Source: Lineus longissimus (taxonomy: Eukaryota; Nemertea; Pilidiophora; Heteronemertea; Lineidae). From it: a DNA stretch of 64,000 nt. The position numbers and the translations under genes were made by a program. Each line of letters opens with the position of its first letter. Within the stretch, counting starts at the first letter, position 1. Below, piece by piece: positions 54,098 to 63,520 of this stretch. The notes beneath the pieces were generated by a model, which worked only from the letters and a program-made list of their open reading frames with translations, had not been told where the DNA came from and ran no database searches. The stretch spans positions 13,189,808-13,253,807 of the forward strand of contig NC_088315.1 in the NCBI RefSeq assembly GCF_910592395.1, given 5' to 3'.

Positions 54098-54744
54098 ACC
54101 TTTTATTTTGGCTGAAATATGAAATTATGTCGTTTTCGTCAGATTTTGACGTTTTCGCCCAAAAATGAGGAAAATGTCCCCAAAATCATAATTTCGAAGA
54201 TAATTGAAAAAAGGATGACCCACCCCCCTACCTATTCCATGCAGTTTTTGTTGGTGGTTCTTGAAACTAAGAGAACCAAGAATTTTCAAAGTAAAAAAAT
54301 CACTTCCGGACAGTTTTGAGAATATGCTAATGAGGTCACATGACCTCATTAGCATTAAAACAAATTTTTTTCCCACCAAAATATTCTCCATTGAGTTGTC
54401 TATCCAACCCAAGCAGTCATTTTCTTCTATCTCTCTTATTATTAACACACAAGGCCAGCAGAAAAAAGCTTTAAAAATCCCCATTTTGGGCCTGGGTAGA
54501 TGGGTGGGTTAGGTGTTGGGTCCAAAAGGGTTAAACTTCCAACCACCCAAGTGTGAACACCTGCACATAGGAAACAGACACATCCAAACGTTTACCAAAT
54601 GAAGAATAGTAAAGGTGAAAGCAGAACGCTGGAGCATACGACGGTATATAAGGATCTGGGAGTATGAATTGACAACCACCTCGACTTCTCGAACCACATC
54701 ACTAACATAGTTAAGACGGGTGTCGATAAACCGAAGATCAAAGA

Positions 54745-55215
54745 TGGAAGATCTATAAAACGAAGACCCCACCAACTATAAAGCGAAGACCCTACTATAA
54801 AACGAAGACCCCACCTACTATAAAGCGAAGACCCTATTCTAAAACGAAGATCCCACCATTTATAAAGCGAAGACCCTACTATAAAACAAAGATCCCACCA
54901 ACTATAAAACGAAGACCCTACTATAAAACGAATACCCCACCAGCTATAAAGCGATGACCCTACTATAAAACGAAGATCCCACCAACTATAAAGCGAAGAC
55001 CCTACTATAAAATTAAGACCCCACCAACTATAAAGCAAAGACCCTACTATAAAACAAAGATCCCACCAACTATAAAGCGAAGACCCTGCTATAAAACAAA
55101 GACCCCACCAACTATAAAGCGAAGACCCTACTATAAAACGAAGACTCCACCTACTATAAAGCGAAGACCCTATTCTAAAACTAAGATCCCACCAACTATA
55201 AAGCGAAGACCCTAT
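54745..55215 (+). repeat. 42-bp tandem array at the left end of the TIR element
   Basis: About eleven units alternating CCACCAACTATAAAGCGAAG and CTACTATAAAACGAAGACCC. One to two units occur in inverted orientation at 56395-56440. The array produces a long artefactual frame of SLYSWWGLRFI-type repeats on the - strand. Confidence 0.9.
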
Positions 55216-56137
55216 ACCTTCCTTATACTTATACTCAAATGTTCATGACTCACATTTTTTCCAAAGGCTGTTTTCAAGTATAAAATAAAACATCACTCGT
55301 CAAAACCAGAATTTTGCTGCAATCTCATCCAATATTTGCTGGTGGCAAGCAGCAGCAATAAAAACATGAGCAGGCGCTAGAAGACAAGAATCCTGCCAAG
55401 TTCATGACATCCACCAAACATCACCAGCTCTGAACCATGCGGCCCACCTTGGCATTTGGATGATACCCAGTACAATGTGTATGTTGCAGTATAGGCTAGT
55501 TTGAGTGAAACCAGCCTGTTCTCGTCATCACTAATAATAAACAATCTCTTGTCAACATTCCAAGTCAGTCCATCTACTGTTTGTACGCACTAGCTGTAAG
55601 AATGGTGTACATACAACAGGGACAGTAAGGGTGAAATCACGACAAGCATTACCATCCCTGATGTCAATTTGCAGTTCTAAGTGGGGCCTTGGGCAACAAA
55701 CCTCACCATGCTGAGAACTGGATCTCAGCGATTTTAGCGGTCATCGGACTTTTGTCTAGGGTATCTTCTATTCTTCACAATTTTAGCAGGCGGACCTAGT
55801 TTTCTGGACCGGTAAGGACCTACCCGCCGGTATACAGGGATAAGACCTACCACTATCAATATTTATCAATTATTACCTAGAAGACCACCCCCGCCGGGTG
55901 TGGTTAGGGCAATATCCCTATCCACATGATTCTATTTCTGATAGTAGATCTTAAAGGCCTCTACAAGGCCCAATTTAGAGAAGAAAAATTCGTCGCTATT
56001 CGTTCAAGACCAGGTCCTTTTCCCAGTAGGCCCATGCAATGGGGAATCATTTTGTGGTAAAAACACAGAGTATTTATAAATATATATAAAAAAATAAAAA
56101 TAAAAACGAATTTATAAATTTAAAGACAAAAAGCAAC

Positions 56138-56214
56138 CTATCCGCGGATCGAACCCACTCGCTTGCATAAATAGGATCATTGAGATCATACCTTAACCAT
56201 TAAGCTATGCCCCG
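56138..56214 (-). ncRNA. tRNA-like sequence (SINE head or tRNA pseudogene)
   Basis: On the - strand, GGGGCATAGCTTAATGGTTA followed by AGG resembles an RNA polymerase III A box, and GTGGGTTCGATCCGC resembles a B box, spaced as in tRNAs. The acceptor arms do not pair, so it is not a functional tRNA. A tRNA-derived SINE inside the TIR element is the simplest reading. Confidence 0.5.
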
Positions 56215-56925
56215 TATCACACTCACCATACGCTAAAAACAGGTTCTATACTGTATGGCGGCGTGCTCGACCTGTTTGCGAGCACCTTAGACTGAAGCGT
56301 ACACCCTGTGTGCAGAAAGAGACAGCCAGATCGGCCAAGGAACCCGTTTCGCATGTAACACATTTTTATTAACTAGAAAAAGTGTTTTATAAAGTAGGGT
56401 CTTCGCTTTATAGTTGGTGGGATCTTCGTTTTATAGATCTTCCATCTTCGGTCTTCGGTCTTCTATCTTCGGTTTATAGACACCCAGTTAAGACATCATC
56501 CCAAATGCTAGCCACAATAAGAAGAACTTTCACAAGCAGAGACAAATACGTCATAATCAAACTAACCCTCGTCCGTCCTCACCTCGAATATGCCCAGGAA
56601 GTGTGGCACCCCAAGCTGGCAAAAGACATTGAGAGAATCGAACAGGTCCTAAGACGAGCCACCTAACTAATCTCATCCATCAGCCACCCATCTTATCAAC
56701 TTCGCCTGCAAGAGTTAAACTATCGCTACACTTTTCAAAATAATACGGGGCAACCTCTCTGTAGACTTCATTGACCATCATTCAAACTAGAACTAGAGGC
56801 CATTCCTTTAAACACTTTCAACACTGCAGCAATACTAATATTAGGCTTCACTTCTTTTAAAACTGGGTGGTATTCGATTAGAATAGTCTGTAAGAACATG
56901 TTGTCTCTGCTCCTTCTATTGACTG

Positions 56926-57668
56926 TTTTATGGTAGATACTCCTAGCAAGGATACATCTCATATGATACGGGTTTTTGATTTGACGTACTTGTCAAGGTC
57001 ACAGAGGTCAAATGGCGTAAATTGGCCATTTGAGCGTAACTGTGGAACGTTTGTTAGCCCCTAAGGCTATGAACTTGAGACTTTGTACAAAGGACCCCCT
57101 AGGTCAGCTGACCTCTGACCCTGATTTCAGTCTGGTCTGATTCTCGACTTGGCCACCAGGGGGCCAAAAGTGAAAACCTAGAAAGTGTAATAGCTCGCTT
57201 ATTAGTGATTCGTTTTCAATAACATTTTTATGGTAGGTTCTCCTAGCAAGGATACATCACATATCACATGAGTTTTTGATTTGACCTGCATTTCAAGGTC
57301 ACAGAGGTCACATGGCGTCAGTTGGTCGTTTGATTGTAACTATGGCACGTTTCTTAACCACTAAAGATAAGAACTTGAAATTTGTACACATGACTCCCTA
57401 CGTCATGTTACCTCGGACAGCGCATTTCGATCTAATCTGGTACTCAACTTGGCCACCAGAAGGCCAAAACTAAAAGAGGTAAAAAGTGCAATATCTCGTT
57501 TATTAGTGACTTGTTTTTGATGATATTCTTATGGTACTTGCTCCAAGCAACGATACATCACATGTCATACCGACTTTGATTTGACCTATATACTATACAT
57601 ATACAATGTCTCTTAACTCGGATGAATTCAAAAGCACCAAATATCTATACGGTGACACAGCTGTTTCA
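56926..57668 (+). mobile_element. Family A element, both ends missing or decayed
   Basis: Two and a half interior modules similar to 4850-5610. Finishes ATCTATACGGTGACACAGCTGTTTCA instead of the usual terminus. Confidence 0.7.
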
Positions 57669-57669
57669 G

Positions 57670-58239
57670 CTAGAATAGAAACACAAGTTTAATCAGACGG
57701 CACCAGACGCCGCTTTTTAGGGAGGTGCTGGCATGAAGGTGTTAATTGCTACCCCAATAAACAACCCAGTTCCTCACCCCAACCGCTTAAGGATTACATA
57801 AAAGGCCTGAATCCACCCATGTATGCCCCTTAATTGTGTTAGTAGTAATTAAGATTGCATGCGTTTATTAGAACCAACTTGACCTGAACCAAGCTTTGTG
57901 TATTATATTCCGGCTGCCATCTTGGATAGGCTTGGGCCTGCACTGTGTAGTGTATAAAAGATGACTTTGATGGAGTTTTTCTGTAAAAATATTGATGATT
58001 GTTTGCACCTCTATTATGTTTCAGCCCAGATACCAATTCTTCTGTAAAAAGCATTTTAATATTCTGCATATAACATAGCTTTGTATGGCTGTGATTAGAT
58101 TAGGTTTGCACTCAGGCAAAGACAAATAAAAGGCATTTTAAAAGGGCCTACTTCGTTATTCGTTGTGAAGAATGGTCGTCATTTGAAAATGCCATGCCCA
58201 TTACTTATGTTGTGGTATGAAAGATTGGTGCCCTGTTGT
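57670..58239. other. Unassigned DNA, no gene recognised
   Basis: No motif-bearing frame, repeat or RNA gene identified. Confidence 0.4.
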
Positions 58240-58765
58240 ACACAAATGAGACAAATAGTCGCAAAGAACAGGTCTTAACCTATAGTATATATAGGCAGGA
58301 CAAATGTGTCCTATTGTAGGCCTACCAAGATGAGACAGTTAGTTGCAAAAATCGACAGGTCACAACCTATGATATCATAGGCAGGACAACGGGTGTCTCA
58401 TCCAGCTTGGGGTCTTGTAATTCCGGGAGTGAAGTTGAGACAACAGTCACCAAGGACATGTCACAACCTTTATTATCATAGGCAAGGGATGTAGTTGTCT
58501 CATCCAGCTTGAGGCCTTGTTATTCCGAGAGATGAGACAACAGTCACAGAGGACATTATATGTTACAACCTTTATTATCATAGGCAAGGGATGTAGTTGT
58601 CTCATCCCGCTTGAGGCCTTGTTATTAAGAGAGATGAGACAACAGTCACAGAGGATATTATGTCACAACCTATCTTTTATATGCAGGGGATGTAGGTGTC
58701 TCATCCAGCTTGGGGTCTTGTTATTCCGAGAGATGAGACAACAGTCACAGAGGACAACATATCAA
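58240..58765 (+). repeat. Minisatellite of about 110 bp units
   Basis: About four and a half units with the order GAGATGAGACAACAGTCAC, AGAGGACATTATGT-type, CACAACCT, ATCATAGGCA, GTTGTCTCATCCAGCTTG and GGCCTTGTTATTCC. Units become more alike to the right. GATGAGACAAC and GTTGTCTCATC are complementary, so each unit can form a hairpin. Confidence 0.85.
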
Positions 58766-58954
58766 GGCAGTACCAGTACACAAAAATTAAAAGTCATGAT
58801 TTCAATGTACACAATATTATTATTATTAATTATTCACAATATGCATTTAATTTACATTCAATAGACTCATACATTCAAAAAATAATAATACAAAGTTCAC
58901 ATCTTCATATTCCTTGCTATAGAAGTTTCAACTTTAACTTTCTTTTAATCAAAG

Positions 58955-59260
58955 TGACAGACAAATGAAGGTGCGCACTGTTCCTGTCTAGTCCTCAATT
59001 TGGAAATGATGTTCATCAACTTGACTAAGAATGGTTCCAAGATAAACTTTTGAGTCCAATCTGAACAAACACGTGTCGCCGACATTGAATATACGTTTTC
59101 CTGATTTGTCAGTGGATTTCTTGGACTTCTTGCGTTTACGACCGAAATATCGCTAATGACCGCCTGCACCAACTTTCGAATCCAACCGAGCTTTTTTCTG
59201 AGGAGGGAAGTCACCATCATCATTCCTAGTCAGGTCCATTTTGAAGACGAGTATACCTGG
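58955..59260 (-). CDS. Possible gene remnant with Tudor-like segment
   Basis: The - strand has an acceptor-like CTTTACAATTCCAG|G at about 59260, then MDLTRNDDGDFPPQKKARLD, a TAG, and in the same frame RKRKKSKKSTDKSGK, FNVGDTCLFRLDSKVYLGTI and DEHHFQIED before a stop. VGDxCxxxxD...YxGxI is reminiscent of Tudor-type domains in Polycomb-like proteins. The in-frame TAG means either a pseudogene or an unrecognised intron. Confidence 0.3.
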
Positions 59261-59299
59261 AATTGTAAAGGCGAGTGTAAACATAATGGCAGTGGCTAA

Positions 59300-59325
59300 A
59301 TGGGGGAGGGGGGGGGGGGGGGGTA
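59300..59325. repeat. Poly-G tract
   Basis: GGGGAGGGGGGGGGGGGGGG-type run around 59305-59321. Simple sequence; length may be unreliable in assembly. Confidence 0.8.
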
Positions 59326-59489
59326 ACTGGGGGTGGCTCCAACAGACACAGCTTCTATTCTAATTCAATTCTGACACTGACCAGTGTTGAATCTAGAGAA
59401 AGAAAGGAAGTATCCTACAGATGTCCACTTTTATTTCAATGTAGATTCAAATAATATTTAATTGCAATCAAAATAGCCTCGGAACTTAC

Positions 59490-59570
59490 CATCAGTCCAA
59501 AATCAGAGTAGTAATCACGCCTGTCTATAATGTCGGTTGCATTTCTGGTGACACATCTTGGAGGCTGAAC
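59490..59570 (-). CDS. Exon of an unidentified host gene
   Basis: 81 bases (27 codons), open only in phase 0, between a strong acceptor (TTACTCTTTATTTCAG) and a strong donor (ATG|GTAAGTT). It encodes VQPPRCVTRNATDIIDRRDY and then YSDFGLM. The composition and splice sites make a real exon likely. I cannot name the protein. A neighbouring open segment at 59698-59743 (QYVDIIDPAVKKIS, donor GTAAGT) is on the same strand but its phase does not match, so the two may not be consecutive exons. Confidence 0.6.
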
Positions 59571-59979
59571 CTGAAATAAAGAGTAATTTATTAGAATAGA
59601 ATACATGCATACAAAGCCTACGGGAATACAGTATAATGATTTCAATCATCTGTTTGTGAATACATAGATGAAGGGAAACATCGCTCAACTTACCACTTAT
59701 CTTCTTCACTGCCGGATCAATGATGTCGACGTACTGGGCCTATATACATGTAGCCTCTCGAATCAACTAAAGCATCACATCAGCCGGATTAAGTCGAGAA
59801 GTTATCTGCAGTACACACCATGCAACCAGCTGAAATTAAAGGAAAAAGGCATTTTAGTAACTGAAGGACTCTTTACCAGTCAACAAAAGGCACTGTTTTG
59901 GCATCACCCTGTACAAAAATACCACAACAAACTGGAATGTGGGTCAATAAGCGAGTTCATTTTGCTAACAGGTGGATAA

Positions 59980-60885
59980 TATACCAAGAACTTTTCTATA
60001 TTTGGCGAATTCTTAAGACTATATTTATCAATTACATCTGTAAAGATATTTTCAACATAAACAATGGTATATGTTAACTCATGGCTTGTTCATAAGCACG
60101 ATCATGACTTATTATTGTACTATTACCCATGCTGTACCCCTTTCACCAAAATAGACCCGACCATTGAACTTCAAAACTCAACTATTTTTAGACATTTGTT
60201 TTTCAAATGCATTTTCTGCATGAATAGACAGCAAACTAACATAAAATAGATATATATTTTAAAAGTAAAGATTTAAATGAATACTGGAAGTAACTCGTTT
60301 TGCTAAATAACAATCAAGGGAATTCGATATTGTATGATGAACTTGGCACCCCATCTCAATCTCCGTCTGCAAGTCGGCCATTTTGAATTTGAGCAGATCA
60401 AAGTTTGAGAAATTTCAGAACAAACGCACGATTCTGTACGAAACTGAAATGAGTTATGCAAAACAGCCGGGGTATTTATGATATATGATATTATGCCTAC
60501 CCGGCTATCTAGTCTTGAAGAATTCCAAAATCTGTAACTTGTCGAAAAATCGATAAAAAACATGGAAATCGCCACTGTTTCGTTAATTTTGGTCCAAATT
60601 TCATGAAATTTTCTTGCCGGGTGAATGGTCATGTGACACAACTTATGAGCCAATGAAAACCGTCGTATCTAATTCGAGCACGTGTACAGAAGCGCGCTGA
60701 TGTTTGAACGATGCCAATGCATTAACCCTTTGGCTGAATGGGTATTGCAATAATGTGTGAGATGTGTATTGGCGACAATGTTTACATAGCGGTTAACAGG
60801 CTTTTCGCATGGACCAATCGTTGGGCAGCAGGCTAGTAGGCAGAATGGTTTATTTCGATGTCATGTTTAGGCTTAGCTGAAACAG
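59980..60885. other. Unassigned DNA, no gene recognised
   Basis: A 116-codon - strand frame (60303-60653) has no motif or splice support. TTAACCCTTTGGCTGAATGG at 60723 resembles a piggyBac left end, but no matching right end is present. Confidence 0.4.
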
Positions 60886-60888
60886 CTG

Positions 60889-60920
60889 TGGTGAGCACAA
60901 TGGCCCCTGGCCGTTTCATT
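60889..60920 (+). mobile_element. Family A 3' terminus
   Basis: GGTGAGCACAATGGCCCC, TGGCCGTTTCATT. The rest of this copy is not recognisable upstream. The next family A copy starts in the same T-run. Confidence 0.7.
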
Positions 60921-63507
60921 TTTAGCTCACCTGTCAGGTGAGCTAATACGATACCGCGGCGTCTGGTGTCCGTCGTCGTCCGTCGTTAACTTTTGACAAA
61001 ATCGTGGCACGTTTCTTAACCGCTTGACCCAGAAAGTTCATACTTGGTGTGTGGGTACCCCTAGGCAAGACCTTCCTTCAGAATGAAAATCAGCGCAATT
61101 TGACTGCTGGTCTGCCATATAGGGGGTGCTCTTTGAAAACCTATTTTTGTCATTTTGAAGCTTATGGTTAAAGCTAGAGCGATGAAAATTTTATGGTGGG
61201 TGTATCTAATAAAGGTTCATCACATATCACACAGGTTTTTGATTTGACCTTCATTTCAAGGTCACGGAGGTCGAACTCTAAAATGTCTTTGATCATGGCA
61301 CGTTTTTTTGCTATTGGTCATAGACTCTCTAAATTTGATAAGTTGACACCTATTGGGCATCTCTACATGTTGACACAGATTTAGGTCAGTGTGACCTACT
61401 ATTCAGGTATAAGTAGGTCAATGTTAAAAAAGCCCATTTTCTTTATTCCAGCAGATTGAAGTTTGAAATGAAGTTTTAGAGGTTGGCCTGATATAGAGGT
61501 TTCGATATTAAATAGATTAATTTCGTTTCATATCACTAGGTGGCGGTATTGTGCAAAAATGTCAGTTGGCACATTGCCAGCAGTTTTGAATTTCGCGGTT
61601 CGAGGCAATCCGTCGGGTATCCCAGATGCGCAGTGTTGTACTGCTCCACTAGATCTGCATACTACAAGTATTGAAGACAGCCATTATATGAATTTGAAGC
61701 AAGACGAAGAAGGAATTAAATCACCTTGAATCAACCCTAAAACTCAATCATCCGCTCTTCGGATGAGGTCGTATGTGTTGATTACATTCTTGTGATTGGT
61801 TTGAGATTATTAGTTTGTCCTCATTGCCGGTTGTTTTAGAAAATTTTGACTGTGATTGGAAGGTAAAATGAGAAACTTGTCACACTGTTCTTCGGCTTGG
61901 AATGGGGATAGTCAATGCAGAGCCAGTTGGTACAAGTTGCCTTGCGAATTGGGGTGGCGTAATAATACTGTGAAAGAACAATAAAATGATGAATTGTAGC
62001 AGTGTGTGTCAGAAATTATGTGATTTCCATTGCATTTGACGATCCCAAAGTTTTGAGAGTATGGCAAAATGGCAGCTGCGTCATTGGCGATTAGCGTCAA
62101 GCCGGAACCTTTCGTTACAATGTGGGCTTTTAAACACAAGTTAATGGTTTATAATCACCCAGACGCTACTCATTAGGTAAACCTCCACTAAAAACACTTT
62201 AATTTTTGTAAACATGTCACGAGTGCTTAAAAAGAACCATTTTTGTGATCGTTTTTCGTCGCTGTAGAAATGTACACAGTCAGAGTCAGTCAGTGTGTCA
62301 ACACAACAACGGTGTTAGTATACACATGAATCTATGATACACGGAGACACGAATGTAAACATTTGCCTATTGGGTCGGAAGGAGTTCACCGTTACCGATC
62401 ACTGCCCCAAGAAAGGTCATCTGAGCTGGTTGACTAAAGTAGATGATGATAATGATGAAAGTGTAGCACAGCTGTCACCAGTGCTTTTATAGTTAGGCCT
62501 AGGCTATAGTCGGATTCATAAGTAAATGTCACTGACTGCCCTTTTGGGTCGCTGTGCAAAAACTATTGGGCCGATTTCTTCAAAGTTTGGTTTTTCTTGA
62601 ATCTATTTTCAGGACCCAACACAATTTCCAGGTTAGAGATTTGCAAATTATAAAGAAAAAAATAGTCAACTTTGCAGCCCTTTGGCCATTTTGGGGGAAT
62701 CTGGAGGGCCCGATTTTTTTTTGATGGATAGTTCTAAATGAAACTTGGCAGCTTTAAAGATACACACGAAAAAAAAATTAACCTGAACATTTCAGCAAAA
62801 TGCATCCAGAAATAAGCAGTACCGAGGAGAAAATGTCAAAATCAATACACTACGTCAATGTACACACAGTACATACAAAAAAAATTATTTCCTAACCATT
62901 ATTACTGAAATATGAAAATCCTCTTGGGTCCCGAAATTAGATTCAAGAAAAACCAAACTTTGAAGAAATCGGCCCAGTAGTTTTTGCGCAGCGGCCCAAA
63001 AGGGCAGTGACATTTACTTATGAATCCGACTATAGGGCTGTCTTGTAACTATGTTATTGTCTCAAAAATGAATACAAACTGCTACCCAGTTACTCAGTGC
63101 ATCATATTCTATACTGTGCATTCCTTGCTTCAATTGTTCTTGTATCATATTTTTCTACATTTCTCTCTAATCGCAAGCCGAGGATAAATACTCGGCCAAT
63201 GACAGCAGGTTTTACAAAATGTGAATGCGCTGTTTATTTTCAATAGTCACTGAATAGCTGAGACACATGTAAACCCGTCTTAATTGGCTAGAGAACATCT
63301 ATCAGCTTCTCCCACAAATAACGATTCACTTATTCCAACGTCAGTAACATGTGCACGCGGAAAACAATATGACTAACTCCACTTTTTCAAGACAAACCAC
63401 ACCATCCCACAACTATTGCATGATTAACCCCTAACAATGACAAGTTCTTCCTCATACTCTCCCTTTCATATCGACAGGTGAGCACAATGGCCCTGGCCAA
63501 TTCATTT
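60919..63507 (+). mobile_element. Family A/B hybrid element with nested element F
   Basis: The 5' end is the clearest family A hairpin (AGCTCACCTG and CAGGTGAGCT around one T), followed by a GTCGTCCGTCG run and one family A module. From about 61.44 to 61.56 kb it switches to the family B interior (compare 42950-43045: GCAGAT, GATATTAAATAGATTA, ATATCACTAGGTGGCGGTA). After element F it finishes at the family A 3' end GGCCCTGGCCAATTCATT. It shows that the two families exchange interiors. Confidence 0.6.
62489..63055. mobile_element. TIR element F
   Basis: About 565 bp with TIRs over 100 bp long. The left arm has ATAGTCGGATTCATAAGTAA, GCCCTTTTGGG and GGGCCGATTTCTTCAAAGTT; the right arm carries the complement. 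No ORF. A half copy is at 3475-3661. Exact outer ends and target duplication unclear. Confidence 0.75.
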
Positions 63508-63520
63508 ACAAATCAATGTT

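Larger units (their letters stand above)
50933..54530 (+). mobile_element. piggyBac-type element inserted in the LINE
   Basis: TIRs CCCTTTCGGACCTGAGC and, on the other strand, CCCTTTTGGACCCAACAC, with TTAA on both sides (50929-50932 and 54531-54534). Without family B4 (51466-54097) it is about 0.97 kb. It keeps a transposase N-terminus at 51153 but no catalytic domain. A short ATTAGCAT... palindrome with GAGGTCACATGACCTC lies near 54330. Confidence 0.9.
54718..56485. mobile_element. TIR element with tandem-repeat ends, 9-bp target duplication
   Basis: 1768 bp. Outer ends GGGTGTCGATAAACCGAAGA and, on the other strand, GGGTGTCTATAAACCGAAGA, flanked by identical AGTTAAGAC (54709-54717 and 56486-56494). 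The inverted ends continue with GGAAGATCTATAAAACGAAG and the 42-bp repeat unit. A 9-bp duplication with long, repeat-rich TIRs is typical of Mutator-like or foldback elements; no transposase is present. It is inserted into the LINE in frame-restoring fashion. Confidence 0.85.
50570..56780 (+). pseudogene. LINE (Jockey/CR1-like) reverse transcriptase, split in three
   Basis: Part 1 (50570-50928) includes FVPHLRLLSKIEF, SGVPQGSVLGLGLFVIYINN and, after a shift, LFADDAKV with the catalytic Asp pair. Part 2 (54535-54717) reads CEHLHIGNRH, TLEHTTVYKDLGV and LDFSNHIT. Part 3 (56486-56780) reads MLATIRRTF, LVRPHLEYAQEVWHPKLAKD and IEQVLRRAT. These are consecutive segments of non-LTR RTs. Collapsing the TTAA of the first insertion and the 9-bp duplication of the second keeps parts 1-2 and 2-3 in frame. 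Stops and a frameshift show it was already decaying. No endonuclease or 3' tail recognised. Confidence 0.85.

Noticed and set aside
54592-55038. A 148-codon frame of SLYSWWGLRFI-type repeats
   Set aside because: It follows from a 42-bp tandem repeat whose period is a multiple of three; the array belongs to a TIR element and nothing indicates a start or a protein family.
54745-55215. CRISPR-like appearance of regularly spaced repeats
   Set aside because: Units are contiguous with no unique spacers, no cas genes are present and the context is an animal genome.
56138-56214. Functional tRNA gene
   Set aside because: A and B boxes are present but the acceptor stem does not pair, so only a tRNA-derived SINE head or pseudogene is supported.
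60303-60653. A 116-codon - strand ORF
   Set aside because: No motif, no splice support, and AT-rich composition like the surrounding non-coding DNA.
60721-60745. piggyBac-like left end TTAACCCTTTGGCTG
   Set aside because: No matching inverted end followed by TTAA was found downstream or upstream.
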